Shown: positions 26,900 through 35,896, counted from the stretch's first letter. The stretch: DNA of 64,000 nt from Roseomonas sp. (GCA_031180725.1 JAPSLO010000006.1:62001-126000); one strand, 5' to 3'. A program made the numbers and translations. The notes: generated from the sequence alone by a model not told the origin.

Positions 26900-28416
26900 T
26901 CCTTCGACCCCGCCTTCCAGGCCTGGAGCTTTCGGTAGATGGTGCTGGGGTTGATGCGCAGCAGGCTGGCGGCGCGCGGCACGTCTTGCCCGGTGTGATC
27001 CAGCGCGGCGAGGATGTAGCGGCGCTCCACCTCGGCCAGCGGTTCGAAGCTCGGTGGCAGCCAGGGATCGGCAGAGGGGGCCGGCATGGATGCGGGTGCC
27101 ATCGGTACGGGCGCCATCGGTGCAGGCGGTATTGGGATGGGGGTGGCGGCCGGGGGCGGCTCCAGGGAAGCGGCAGGCGGCGCGGCAAGTTCCGGCACGG
27201 CGGCAGGCGGGGCCTCGGCCATGCGCGGCGTGCTGGCTTGGCGCAGCAGCATGGCCGGCAGCATGGCGCGCTCCACCGCCAGGCCGTCATGCAGCACCAC
27301 GATGTTCCGCACCACATTCTGCAACTGCCGGACATTGCCGGGCCAGGAATAGGCCAGCAGCGCAGCCTGTGCCTCCGCAGTGAAGCCGCGGAACTGCTTG
27401 CCTTCCTCCTTCGCGAAGAGGGTCAGGAAGTGGCGCGCAATCAGCAGCACATCCTCGCCACGCGCGCGCAGCGGCGGCATCTCCAGGGGCACGACATAGA
27501 GGCGGTAGTAAAGATCCTCGCGGAAGCGTCCGGCCTCCACCTCGGCCCAGGGATCGCGGTTGGTGGCGCTGACGATGCGCACATCCACTTTCTCGGGGCG
27601 CGAGCTGCCGACCGGCTGGAAGGTGCCGGTCTGGGTGAAGCGCAGCAGCTTCACCTGCATCTCCAGCGGCATCTCGCCGATCTCGTCCAGGAACAGCGTG
27701 CCGCCGTCGGCCAGCTTCGCCGCGCCCAGGCGGTTCTCCGTCGCGCCGGTAAAGGCGCCCTTCACATGGCCGAAGATCTCCGATTCCAGAAGGTCGCGCG
27801 GAATGGCACCGCAGTTCAGCGCAATGAAGGGCTTGGCGCGGCGCAGGCTGGCGCGGTGCACCGCCTCCGCGGCCAGTTCCTTGCCGGTACCGCTTTCCCC
27901 GGTGATGAAAACATTGGCGCGGCTGGCGGCGACGCTCTCGATGGTGCGGTAGACCGCCTGCATGGTGGGGCTGGCGCCGATGAAGCCAAGGAAGCGGTCA
28001 CGGTGGAGCTGCGCCTTCACCTGGCGCAGCTCGCTGGCCAAGGCGCGCTTCTCCAGCGCGTTTTGCAGCGTCACCGAAAGGCGGGCCTTGGCATAGGGCT
28101 TGAGGATGAAGTCCACCGCGCCCTCGCGCATGGCCTCTACCGCATGGTTCACGCTGCCATGGGCGGTGACGACGATCACCGCCGCTTCCAGCCCCTCGGC
28201 CTTCAGGCGGCGCATCGCCTCGAAACCGGAGAAGTCGGGCAGCTCGATATCCATCAGGATGGCGTCCGGCGCCCACTCCAGGGCGGTTCGCACCGCCGCG
28301 GCGCCGGTTTCCGCTAGCCGGATCTCATGCCCCAGATCACGCAACAGGGCGCGGGCGACTTCCGCCTGGGTCGGTGTGTCCTCGACGATGAGGACCCTGG
28401 CCGGGGATCGCGCCAA
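26896..28416 (-). CDS. Sigma-54-dependent response regulator, NtrC family
   Basis: A 506-residue regulator in three parts. The receiver has the acidic pair E12/D13, phospho-acceptor Asp56 (ILMDIELP), Thr84 and Lys106. The AAA+ domain has Walker A GESGTGKE at 173-180 and the sigma-54 contact loop GAFTGA at 220-225. A Fis-type helix-turn-helix ends the protein (DVPRAASLLRINPSTIYRKL). A proline/alanine-rich linker of about 60 residues (PIPIPPAPMAPVPMAPASMP) separates the last two domains and is unusually long. No histidine kinase gene is adjacent; the Hpt gene upstream may deliver phosphate. Confidence 0.93.
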   Translation of the reverse strand: MARSPARVLIVEDTPTQAEVARALLRDLGHEIRLAETGAAAVRTALEWAPDAILMDIELPDFSGFEAMRRLKAEGLEAAVIVVTAHGSVNHAVEAMREGAVDFILKPYAKARLSVTLQNALEKRALASELRQVKAQLHRDRFLGFIGASPTMQAVYRTIESVAASRANVFITGESGTGKELAAEAVHRASLRRAKPFIALNCGAIPRDLLESEIFGHVKGAFTGATENRLGAAKLADGGTLFLDEIGEMPLEMQVKLLRFTQTGTFQPVGSSRPEKVDVRIVSATNRDPWAEVEAGRFREDLYYRLYVVPLEMPPLRARGEDVLLIARHFLTLFAKEEGKQFRGFTAEAQAALLAYSWPGNVRQLQNVVRNIVVLHDGLAVERAMLPAMLLRQASTPRMAEAPPAAVPELAAPPAASLEPPPAATPIPIPPAPMAPVPMAPASMPAPSADPWLPPSFEPLAEVERRYILAALDHTGQDVPRAASLLRINPSTIYRKLQAWKAGSKD

Positions 28417-28431
28417 CAGTGTCCCTCTTGG

Positions 28432-28854
28432 TCAGCCCGGGCCAGGCGGATTGTCCGCGAGGGCAGCGAGTTCCTGCAGGGCCGCCGCCGCTTCCTGGCG
28501 GATCTGCGTGGCCATGCCGCGCGGGTCCTCGGTACGCCGGGGGTCCATGGCGATGCGCGACACGGCTTCCAGCCGCCGGGCACCGACGGCGGCGGCGGCG
28601 CCGGCCAGGCTGTGCGCGGCGCGCCGGTAGAGATCGAGCTGGCCGCTGCCGGCGGCCTGCTCAAGCTCCGTCGCCAGGCGACCGAGATCGGCCTCGAAGG
28701 TGCGGAGGATGCGCACGAAATCTTCCCGCGGCAGGTCCGCGGCAAGCTGTCCGGCGATCTCTGGGTCAATGGCAGTCACGTTGTTGATCTCGCATTGCCA
28801 GGAGCGATGGTCAATTCGCCAGGTGCTGGGGGCGGCGTTGGGCATCCAGGTCAT
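28432..28854 (-). CDS. Hpt (histidine phosphotransfer) domain protein
   Basis: A 140-residue protein with the Hpt helix YRRAAHSLAGAAAAVGA, where His81 would carry the phosphate. The first 25 residues look unlike the family, so a GTG at 28779 (VTAIDPEIAGQLAAD) is an alternative start; the ATG at 28854 overlaps the glycosyltransferase stop (ATGA), which favours it for coupling. It sits 15 bp upstream of the NtrC-type regulator, so it is probably its phosphodonor in a multistep relay whose kinase is elsewhere. Confidence 0.78.
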   Translation of the reverse strand: MTWMPNAAPSTWRIDHRSWQCEINNVTAIDPEIAGQLAADLPREDFVRILRTFEADLGRLATELEQAAGSGQLDLYRRAAHSLAGAAAAVGARRLEAVSRIAMDPRRTEDPRGMATQIRQEAAAALQELAALADNPPGPG

Positions 28855-29792
28855 GGGCGGATCCCCTCCGCTGGCTGCCGCACCAGGCCGAACAACTCCC
28901 GCGCCGGGCTGCCGGCCAGGCTGGCCAAGCGGATCAGCGCGGCGCGGCCGCGGCGGCCGGCCAGGGTGGCGGCCTCGGCGTCCAGTGCCACCTGGCTGCG
29001 CCGGTACAGGCGCGGCGCGGCCGGATCCAGCAGGGTGACCGCCTTCTCAAACGTGTCGGCCACCCGGCGGCGTGCGGCGCGCTGCGTCACGGCCTCCTCG
29101 GAATCCGGGGAAATGGCGTACACCAACCGGTCGGTGAGCGCCTTCGGTATGCACCCCACCGGGCCGCAGGCCGCGAGATGGAGGAACAGGTCCCATTCCT
29201 CGGCCCAGGCCAGCGTCGTGCTGAAGCCGCCCACTGCCCGCAGCAGCCCCGTGCGCGCCACCACAGTGGAGGTGGCGACCAGGGGCTCGGCATAGATCTC
29301 GGCCTGGGCATCGCGGCCCATCACGAAGCCCTCCCGCTGCCAGGCATGGCGGGCGGCGAAGGCGGGGCAGCGGGCGAAGCCGCTGGCCAGTTCCACACCG
29401 TCCTCCGCGAAGCGGCGGTGGTCGGTGAAGCTGAAGGCCAGATCCGGATGCAACCGGTGCAGTTCAAGCTGCCGTTCCAGCTTGCCGAAGCGGAAGCGGT
29501 CATCGGCGTCCAGGAAGGCCACGAGCCGGGCGCGCGCCTCATCCAGCCCGGCATTCCGGGCACCCGCGGGGCCGATGCCACCGGTTTCCACACGGCGCAT
29601 CCGCGGATCAGCGGTCAGCAGGCTGCGCAGATACTCCGCCGTACCGTCGGAGGAGCCGTCATCCACCACCAGGATCTCGATATCGGGACGGGGGCCGACG
29701 GAGGCGATGGCCCCGGGCAGCCAGCGCAGCGCGTTGCGCGCGGGGATGACCACGGAGAGGCTCGGCGGGTCGGTCAGGCGCGGTGTGCTCAC
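28851..29792 (-). CDS. Family 2 glycosyltransferase
   Basis: A 313-residue GT-A enzyme. It has the N-terminal SVVIPARNALRWLPGAIASV, the nucleotide-binding VVDDGSSDGTAEYLR and the metal-binding LVAFLDADDRFRFGKLERQL. There are no membrane segments. Such enzymes transfer a sugar from a nucleotide donor to glycans, lipids or proteins. It is the first gene of an operon with the Hpt and NtrC-type genes, an odd combination that suggests regulated surface polysaccharide or appendage glycosylation (inference). Confidence 0.9.
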   Translation of the reverse strand: MSTPRLTDPPSLSVVIPARNALRWLPGAIASVGPRPDIEILVVDDGSSDGTAEYLRSLLTADPRMRRVETGGIGPAGARNAGLDEARARLVAFLDADDRFRFGKLERQLELHRLHPDLAFSFTDHRRFAEDGVELASGFARCPAFAARHAWQREGFVMGRDAQAEIYAEPLVATSTVVARTGLLRAVGGFSTTLAWAEEWDLFLHLAACGPVGCIPKALTDRLVYAISPDSEEAVTQRAARRRVADTFEKAVTLLDPAAPRLYRRSQVALDAEAATLAGRRGRAALIRLASLAGSPARELFGLVRQPAEGIRP

Positions 29793-30008
29793 ATCAGCCC
29801 TTTCGCTCGCAGGATGCGGCCCGCACGGAGCCCCCGCCGCAGGGTTGCAGCCCGCGTGCCGGCACTCCGCATCGCATTTTGCAAGTGACAGGGTGGCGCG
29901 CGGCCATGGACCGGGTGCCTGCGCCAGGCGAACCCTTCCGAGGGAGCGGCGTGCTCCCCGGCCGTCACGATCAGACAGGAAGGGGTGTGGGGCGGTCGCC
30001 CCGTGCGA

Positions 30009-30683
30009 TCAGCCCTCGGAGCCGAAGCGCATGAGCATGGCGCGCAGCGGGTCGGAACCCGGATTGTGCACTTCCATGTTCACCACGATCTGCCGGGCGG
30101 AGGCATCGCGCCCGTAATAGGCGCGCACGTAATCCGGCAGGTAGGTCAGCACGGAGCCCTGCAGGGTCATCCCGGCGAAAAGGCCGCGCGACTTGGCGAC
30201 CGCCACGATATCGGCCCCGACCGCAGTGGTGGTGGCACCCTGGATCCCGGCACCGAGGGTGGCGATGGAGATGGAGGCATCCGCGCCGACCTTGAACTGG
30301 CTGTCCATCAGCGCATTCAGCCCGCGATCCGTCATCACCATGATCATCACCACGGCGTCCTGGATGCCGATCTGCAGGCCGATGCTGCCGGAGCCGAGCT
30401 GATAGAAGGCTGGCGAGGACCAGGATCCCGCACCGTCCCGCCCGACCAGCACGCAGGTGCCGCCTTCGCCGCCCAGGATGAAGCCGGCACGGAAGATGCG
30501 GGGGCAGACCAGCACGGCGCGGGCCCGCCGCAACATGGTCTGGGCGTCCTGGGGGCGGTCGCCGGCGCTCATCACTTCCTGGACCGCCAGGGTGGCCCGG
30601 TCCACCAGGGTCTGCTGCTCCTGTTGGGCCAGGGCCGGCATGGCGGCCAGCAGCAGGCCCGCGAGCAGGATGCCACGGAACAT
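30009..30683 (-). CDS. Lipid-binding SYLF domain protein
   Basis: A 224-residue exported protein. The ATG at 30683 is chosen because GGAGG lies seven bases upstream and the signal peptide (FRGILLAGLLLAAMPALAQ) starts there. The SYLF core is visible as RARAVLVCPRIFRAGFILGG, then GSWSSPAFYQLGSGSIGLQI and AGIQGATTTAVGADIVAVAK. SYLF domains bind phosphoinositides in eukaryotes; in bacteria they are periplasmic proteins of unclear role. It has its own promoter and is monocistronic. Confidence 0.88.
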   Translation of the reverse strand: MFRGILLAGLLLAAMPALAQQEQQTLVDRATLAVQEVMSAGDRPQDAQTMLRRARAVLVCPRIFRAGFILGGEGGTCVLVGRDGAGSWSSPAFYQLGSGSIGLQIGIQDAVVMIMVMTDRGLNALMDSQFKVGADASISIATLGAGIQGATTTAVGADIVAVAKSRGLFAGMTLQGSVLTYLPDYVRAYYGRDASARQIVVNMEVHNPGSDPLRAMLMRFGSEG

Positions 30684-30717
30684 GAGGGCCCTCCGGCAAA
30701 TAATTGTCACTGGCCGA

Positions 30718-30747
30718 ATTCTACAGGGGCGTGCCTCGGCTGTCCAA
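30718..30747 (-). promoter_or_regulatory. Sigma-70-type promoter of the SYLF gene
   Basis: On the minus strand, TTGGAC (30747-30742) and TAGAAT (30723-30718) are separated by 18 bp. The -10 box ends about 35 bp before the ribosome site and start codon at 30683. This is a good match in a GC-rich genome. Confidence 0.6.
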
Positions 30748-30904
30748 GGCGGGATCTGGTTCTTTTCGGGGCGGGATTGTCACGGTTCGGGGGGGAGGTG
30801 TCAGGCCCTGGAATCCGAGTGGGCAAACCGCCTCGCCCGGCGCGACAGCGCGTCGACGCGCCAGCAGACCCGCGGAGCGGGCGCCGGCGCCTGAGGCCCC
30901 GAAC

Positions 30905-31543
30905 TCACCCTTCCGCAGGAAGCGTGAAGCACTCCTCGTTCACAGCGGCCACACGCCAGTCGGACCCGACCTTCTCCAGCCGCGTCAGGGAGAGATTCTT
31001 GATGGAAAAGGCCAGCACCGGCTGGCCGCCCACCCCCATGGCATGGGCCAGGGCGGCACGGATCGAGCCGCCATGCGCCACGATCACGACATCCCCGCCG
31101 GCATTCTCCGCCACGATGCGTTCAATGGTGGGGCCGACCCGGGCGATGACATCGGCGAAGCTCTCCCCGCCCTTCGGCCGTTCATCCACATGGATGGACC
31201 AGAAGGGGTGCGGGGGATGGCGCAGCCGCTCGGCAAAGACCTCGTGCGGCAGGCCCTGCAACTCGCCCAGGTCCTGCTCGATCATGTCCGGCTCCACGGT
31301 CAGCTCCGCCTCCGGATAGCCGGCGGCGAAGATGGCGGCGGCGGTGGCGCGGGTGCGGGAGAGCGGCGTGACCAGCCAGCGCGCCGGGCGGGGCAGGCGG
31401 GCGGCCAGCCAGCGATAGCTGGCTGCATCCTGCCGCAGCGCCAGGTCGCACAGCGCGACATCCATGGTGCCGTACATGGTCAGCCGGGCCGAAGGCTCCA
31501 CCAGTGCATGGCGGATGAGGAAGAGGCGGGTGGTCGTGCTCAC
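30905..31543 (-). CDS. Histidine phosphatase family protein
   Basis: A 212-residue phosphoglycerate-mutase-like enzyme. The catalytic His12 lies in LIRHALVEP (RHA instead of the usual RHG) and the second histidine is in VIVAHGGSIRAAL. The acid loop is MIEQDLGELQGLP. Relatives include alpha-ribazole phosphatase, sugar phosphatases and small-molecule phosphatases; which one cannot be said. It follows the GH1-like gene by 53 bp on the same strand and may be the last gene of that operon. Confidence 0.9.
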   Translation of the reverse strand: MSTTTRLFLIRHALVEPSARLTMYGTMDVALCDLALRQDAASYRWLAARLPRPARWLVTPLSRTRATAAAIFAAGYPEAELTVEPDMIEQDLGELQGLPHEVFAERLRHPPHPFWSIHVDERPKGGESFADVIARVGPTIERIVAENAGGDVVIVAHGGSIRAALAHAMGVGGQPVLAFSIKNLSLTRLEKVGSDWRVAAVNEECFTLPAEG

Positions 31544-31596
31544 AGGCCGGCCATTAGCGCGGGCGGGGCGGCGGGGCTACCGCCGGCAGGCGGGGG

Positions 31597-32985
31597 TCAG
31601 CCCGGCCGGGCACGCCGGGCGGCCTGCTGAGCCCAGTAAGTCTCGGGCAGCCCTTCGGAATCGAAGTCGCTGGGCATCACGATGGGCACCTGCAGGCAGA
31701 GCGACTGCGCCGGCAGCACATCCCGCCATTGCGAGACCAGGCGCTGATAGGCGCGGCCGACGGGGCGGATGCGGCGATCCAGGTCGTAGAGCCCGACCTT
31801 GTCCACATGGCCGTTCTCTTCCCGCAGCGCGGTGTTCCAGTCCACCTGGTCGGTCAGGGAATACCAGGTGAAGCCCATCACCGGCACGCCATCGTTGCGC
31901 ACGCGCAGCACATTGGCCCATTGCTTCCACAGCCAGCGCGGCGCGTCGCCTTCGTTGTCGTCGCGCAGGTTGGTTTCCGTGTGCATCACCGGCAGGCCGT
32001 AGCGGTCGTGGTACTGCCGCGTCAGCACGGCATAGCCGAAGACCTCGCCCGATGCGCTGGTGCTGCCGTCCTCATGTACCAGGTGCTCGTTGGTCCAGTA
32101 GTAGTCGTTGCCCATGATGCAGTGCCGCTTCAGCGGCGAGTGCGCCAGGAAGAAGTGGTACTCCTCGCGCGTCATGCCGTTGTCCAGCAGGTACTCGTAC
32201 ATGCCGCTGTCCACCCGGCGGCCATAGTTCAGATCCAGGGAGAGGAAGCGTTCCTGGTTGCGCGCCTCGGCCGGGCCGATCGCGGCAGGGCTTTCGGCGT
32301 GGAAATACTCGGTGCTCTCGGACTGGATGAAGATGGCGTCGCGCCGCACCTGCAGGATCTCCCGCATGGCCAGCAGGTTGGCGCCGACGATGTGCTTCAG
32401 CGCGGTGACGAAGGTCCTATCCGTCGTGCCCTCCTCGTTCCACCAGCCATAGCGGGCGGAGAAGAGGGCGCAGATGTACATCTCGTTCACCGGGGTATAG
32501 AGCTGCACCCACGGGAAGCGCCGCGCGAAGGCGCCGGCATATTCGGCGAAGAGGCGCGGGAACTCCGGGTTCTGGAAATCGCCGATCCAATCCGGCACGC
32601 CGAAATGGCAGAGATCGACGATCGGCACGATGTCCTCGGCCTGCAGGACGGCGAAGGTCTGGTCGGCGAAGTCCCAGTTGTAGCGGCCCTGGCCGAGGAA
32701 GGTGGTGTGGATGGGCGGCCCATAGCGGAGGAAACTCAGGCCGAGCTCCTTCACCAGGGCGAAATCCTCGCGCCAGCGTTCGTAGTGGCCGCAGCGCGCC
32801 ATCTCATCCACGCGGACAGTGCCGCGCTTGATGCGCGGGTTGGAATTCTCGATGCCGGTGGCGAAGAGGAAGACGGGTGGGGCGGGCTGCATGCCGCCCT
32901 GAACGCGGCGGGCGGCCGGCGGTTGGAGCATATCTGGCAAAGGCCCGACCGGTGGCGGCGGGGCAGGCCGGACCTGCTCCAACAT
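31597..32985 (-). CDS. Family 1-like glycoside hydrolase
   Basis: A 462-residue TIM-barrel glycosidase. The acid/base segment is YTPVNEM with Glu168 (canonical families read NEP), and the nucleophile candidate is Glu337 in LPVMHTETN. Other barrel motifs are IVDLCHFGVPDWIGDF and GFTWYSLTDQVDW. No signal peptide is evident. The first ~35 proline-rich residues may not be translated, since in-frame ATGs also occur at residues 19 and 32. It starts three bases after the ABC-2 permease stop, which is unusual company for a glycosidase and hints at a linked glycan or glycolipid. Confidence 0.82.
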   Translation of the reverse strand: MLEQVRPAPPPPVGPLPDMLQPPAARRVQGGMQPAPPVFLFATGIENSNPRIKRGTVRVDEMARCGHYERWREDFALVKELGLSFLRYGPPIHTTFLGQGRYNWDFADQTFAVLQAEDIVPIVDLCHFGVPDWIGDFQNPEFPRLFAEYAGAFARRFPWVQLYTPVNEMYICALFSARYGWWNEEGTTDRTFVTALKHIVGANLLAMREILQVRRDAIFIQSESTEYFHAESPAAIGPAEARNQERFLSLDLNYGRRVDSGMYEYLLDNGMTREEYHFFLAHSPLKRHCIMGNDYYWTNEHLVHEDGSTSASGEVFGYAVLTRQYHDRYGLPVMHTETNLRDDNEGDAPRWLWKQWANVLRVRNDGVPVMGFTWYSLTDQVDWNTALREENGHVDKVGLYDLDRRIRPVGRAYQRLVSQWRDVLPAQSLCLQVPIVMPSDFDSEGLPETYWAQQAARRARPG

Positions 32986-32988
32986 CCG

Positions 32989-33792
32989 CTACTCCCCGAT
33001 GTTCAGCAGCGCCCCGCGGACCCGTGCACCCTGGAATTGGCGCAGGAAGACCCAGCCCATGACGGCCAGCCAGAGCAGGTCCAGCGCGAAAGTCCAGCCC
33101 AGATGCGCCCAGGCGATGCGTCCGTCCAGCAGCGCGGCGCGCATGCCCTCGAAGACATGCGCCGCCGGGATGGCCAGGGCGATGGGCTCCAGCCAGTCCG
33201 GCAGGACCGCCACCGGGTAGTAGACGGCGGCGAAGGGCGTCAGGCCGAACAGCACGCTCCAGGCCAGCGGTTCCGCGCCCGCGCCATGGCGCAGGATGAG
33301 CGCCGTGACGCCCAGCGCCACCGCCCAGCCCATCATCATCAGCCCGGCGAAGAACAGCACTACCACCGGCCCCATCCGCCACAGCCCGAAGCCATAGAGC
33401 AGGAAAGCCAGGATCACCGCCGGGATCACGCCCACCAGCATGCGAATCATGCTCATGCCCACCAGCGCCGCCACCAGTTCCAGCGGGCGCAGGGGGCTGA
33501 CGAAGACATGGCCCAGGTTGCGCGACCAGATCTCCTCCAGGAAGGAGATGGCGAAGCCCATCTGGCTGCGGATCGCCACTTCCCACAGCAGCACGCCGCC
33601 CAGCAGCACGCCGGCCGCGGCACTGGCAACATTGTTCTGCACGCCGGCCAGGTAGGCGGTGATAAAGCCCCAGACCACCATCTGCAGCACCGGCCAGTAG
33701 GCGAGTTCCAGCAGCCGCGGCCAGGACCGGCGGTACAGCGCCAGGTGCCGGTACATCAGCCCCCAGATGCGGCGCAGGGCAAGGGTGCTCAT
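32989..33792 (-). CDS. ABC-2 type exporter permease
   Basis: A 267-residue permease with six predicted membrane helices, for example LLGGVLLWEVAIRSQMGFAI and GPVVVLFFAGLMMMGWAVAL. It has the ABC-2 feature ISFLEEIWSRNLGHVFVSPL, the coupling region seen in polysaccharide and drug exporters of the NodJ/DrrB type. Its start overlaps the ATPase stop by four bases. With the ATPase it would export a lipid-linked or hydrophobic molecule. Confidence 0.9.
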   Translation of the reverse strand: MSTLALRRIWGLMYRHLALYRRSWPRLLELAYWPVLQMVVWGFITAYLAGVQNNVASAAAGVLLGGVLLWEVAIRSQMGFAISFLEEIWSRNLGHVFVSPLRPLELVAALVGMSMIRMLVGVIPAVILAFLLYGFGLWRMGPVVVLFFAGLMMMGWAVALGVTALILRHGAGAEPLAWSVLFGLTPFAAVYYPVAVLPDWLEPIALAIPAAHVFEGMRAALLDGRIAWAHLGWTFALDLLWLAVMGWVFLRQFQGARVRGALLNIGE

Positions 33793-34571
33793 ATCTCCTC
33801 CTGCTGCCCGGTCGCGTGCGCCTCCGCCGCGGCGCGGCGGTCGCGCACGATGTCCAGGAAAACGTCCTCCAGGTCATCGCGGCGGTAGCGCGCCAGCAGC
33901 TCCGCCGGGCTGCCCTGGTCCACCACGCGCCCGGTCTTCAGCATCATCACATGTCCGCAGAGCCGCTCCACCTCCGCCATGTTGTGGGAGGCGAGCAGGA
34001 TCGCGCAGCCGGTCTCGGCGCGGTAGCGTTCCAGCCAACTCCGCACCCAGTCGCCGGTATCGGGATCGAGGCTTGCGGTAGGCTCGTCCAGCAGCAGAAG
34101 TTCGGGGCGGTTCACCAGCGCCTTCGCCAGCGCCACGCGCGTCTTCTGCCCGGCCGAAAGCTCGCCGGCGGGCCGCTGCAGCAGCGCAGTCAGGTCAAGC
34201 TGCTCGGCCAGTTCCGCGATGCGCCGCCTGGCCTGCGGCACGCCGTAGAGGTGGCAGTAGACGCGCAGGTTCTCCGCCACCGTCAGCCGGTGCGGCAGGG
34301 CGACATAGGGCGAGGAGAAGTTCATCCGCGCCAGGGCGGCGAAGCGGTCCTTCGCCATGTCATGCCCCAGCGCGGTGATCCGGCCGGAAGTCGGCACCAT
34401 CAGCCCCAGCAGCATGGCGATGGTGGTGGTCTTGCCGGCGCCATTGCCGCCCAGCAGGCCCCAGGTGGCGCCGCGCGGCATGGTGAAGTCCAGCCCATCC
34501 ACAGCGGGCGGCGCGTCGGGGCGGTAGCGCTTCACAAGCCGCTCGACGCGGAGCGCGGGTATGTTGGTCAT
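33789..34571 (-). CDS. ABC-2 type exporter ATPase
   Basis: A 260-residue ATPase. The start at ATG 34571 (MTNIPALRVERLVKRYRPD) removes an unconserved upstream extension; ATG 34583 is nearly as likely, and neither has a clear ribosome site. Walker A is LGGNGAGKTTTIAM, the signature is LSAGQKTRVALAKALV and Walker B is ELLLLDEPTASLDPD. The DrrA/NodI-like C-terminus (DLEDVFLDIV) is present. It is the first gene of the exporter-glycosidase operon. Confidence 0.92.
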   Translation of the reverse strand: MTNIPALRVERLVKRYRPDAPPAVDGLDFTMPRGATWGLLGGNGAGKTTTIAMLLGLMVPTSGRITALGHDMAKDRFAALARMNFSSPYVALPHRLTVAENLRVYCHLYGVPQARRRIAELAEQLDLTALLQRPAGELSAGQKTRVALAKALVNRPELLLLDEPTASLDPDTGDWVRSWLERYRAETGCAILLASHNMAEVERLCGHVMMLKTGRVVDQGSPAELLARYRRDDLEDVFLDIVRDRRAAAEAHATGQQEEI

Positions 34572-34712
34572 GCCCGGGCGCATAGGGAGGCGGGCGCGGC
34601 AGGTCCATTGATAAGTCCTCAAGCCCGCCAGCCGCCGCGACAGTCCTTCTTGCCTGCTTGCCTGCGGGGAAGGGCCAGGAGGCCGCTGCGGGGGAGGAGG
34701 CGCGGACCCGCT

Positions 34713-34736
34713 GCCCAAGGGCCGGCACCCTTGGGC
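34713..34736 (-). terminator. Hairpin 3' of the EAL-like gene pair
   Basis: A perfect 9-bp stem (34713-34721 with 34728-34736) and 6-base loop, five bases beyond the stop codon of the leftward EAL-like gene. There is no clear T-run. It separates that pair from the exporter operon. Confidence 0.5.
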
Positions 34737-34741
34737 GCCCA

Positions 34742-35896
34742 TCATGCCCCGCGGCGGCGCTTCTCCACCAGCGGGCCCTGGAACAGCCGGATCCCCGCTT
34801 CCCACCCCCAGGCGATGGCGGCGGGGCGGTCGACATGGGTCATCACCACACTCTCCGCCGCGCCGTCCAGCAGGCGGCGCAGCGTGTCCGGCACGGCATC
34901 GGGCAGGTCCTGCGCCCAGCGGATGCGCAGCAGCCCGAAGCCCAGCCGCGCCGGGGAGAGCAGCGGCAGGACCGCCGGCGCCGCATCGTCCAGCGCCAGC
35001 CGGAAACCCTGCCTGCGCAGACCCGGCACCAGCCGCCGGGGCGCGCCGGGATCGGCCAGCAGGTCGCCGGCGCGCAGCCCGATGGTCACCTCGCTACGCC
35101 GGCCGGCGGGCAGGGCTTCGGCGAAGCGGGCGAAGGCCGGGCCTTCGAGTGTGGCGGGGGAGAGCGGCAGGCCAACCGGCCGCCAGTCCAGCTGCGAAGC
35201 GGTGCGGGCGAGCTCCGCCAGCATCCGTATTTCCGCCGCGCGGACCAGGCGGCGCATCAATCCTGGCGAGGCCTCCAGGTCGCGCCCTGCCAGCAGGCTG
35301 GCGGCCAGTGCGGCCCAAGCGATGCGTCGATCCTCCCATACCGGCTCCGGCGCGCCGCCTTCCGGGTCCAGGCGGCAGACCGCCTGGACCAGGGTCACCG
35401 GTTCCAGATCGGCGGCCACGAGGGCGCGTTCCGCGGCGGCCAGCTCGGCGGAGCTGAGCGGCGGGCAGGGCAGGCTGGCGGCCGGCGGCGCCGGGGCAGC
35501 GGGCTCCAGCCCCAGGCTTTCGGCGGCGGCGGTCAGAAGTTCCGCCGCGGCGTCCGGCAGGCGCAGGCGCCGCACCGCGGCGGCGGCGCCATCAAGCGTG
35601 CGCAACAGGGCGGATTGCGCGGCTTCCAGGGCATGGGCGGGCGGTGGCGCCACCGCGACAACATCGCCATTGGGCAGGTCGAAGATGCGGGTGCGCGCGG
35701 CGGCCAGGGCCGGGGCCAGCGCGTCACGCAGCAGCCGACGGTGATGCGGGCGGCGCAAGCCGGGGGCAAGCGCCGCCAGGCGCAGATGCAGCACTTCCCG
35801 CGTGACGCCGCCGGCCACGCTTTCGCGCACCAGTGCCGCCAGCTCCACCGCCGCCGGCGCGCCGGCCGGGTTCATGGCGGCGGCCGTCATGCTCAT
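34742..35896 (-). CDS. Degenerate EAL-domain-like protein
   Basis: A 384-residue protein starting MSMTAAAMNPAGAPAAVELA at ATG 35896, which overlaps the upstream stop (ATGA). The C-terminal half follows the EAL barrel outline: the segment GFRLALDDAAPAVLPLLSPA matches the usual LDDFG strand, LGFGLLRIRWAQDLP the lysine strand, and AIAWGWEAGIRLFQGPLVEK the terminal QG segment. The EAL signature and the metal-binding acidic residues are not recognisable, so it should not hydrolyse cyclic-di-GMP. A binding or scaffold role is possible. Family assignment is by pattern only. Confidence 0.6.
   Translation of the reverse strand: MSMTAAAMNPAGAPAAVELAALVRESVAGGVTREVLHLRLAALAPGLRRPHHRRLLRDALAPALAAARTRIFDLPNGDVVAVAPPPAHALEAAQSALLRTLDGAAAAVRRLRLPDAAAELLTAAAESLGLEPAAPAPPAASLPCPPLSSAELAAAERALVAADLEPVTLVQAVCRLDPEGGAPEPVWEDRRIAWAALAASLLAGRDLEASPGLMRRLVRAAEIRMLAELARTASQLDWRPVGLPLSPATLEGPAFARFAEALPAGRRSEVTIGLRAGDLLADPGAPRRLVPGLRRQGFRLALDDAAPAVLPLLSPARLGFGLLRIRWAQDLPDAVPDTLRRLLDGAAESVVMTHVDRPAAIAWGWEAGIRLFQGPLVEKRRRGA

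Noticed and set aside
31729-33888. 719-codon open frame opposite the glycosidase and ABC-2 permease
   Set aside because: Low-complexity His/Gln/Arg-rich translation, antisense to two clear genes.
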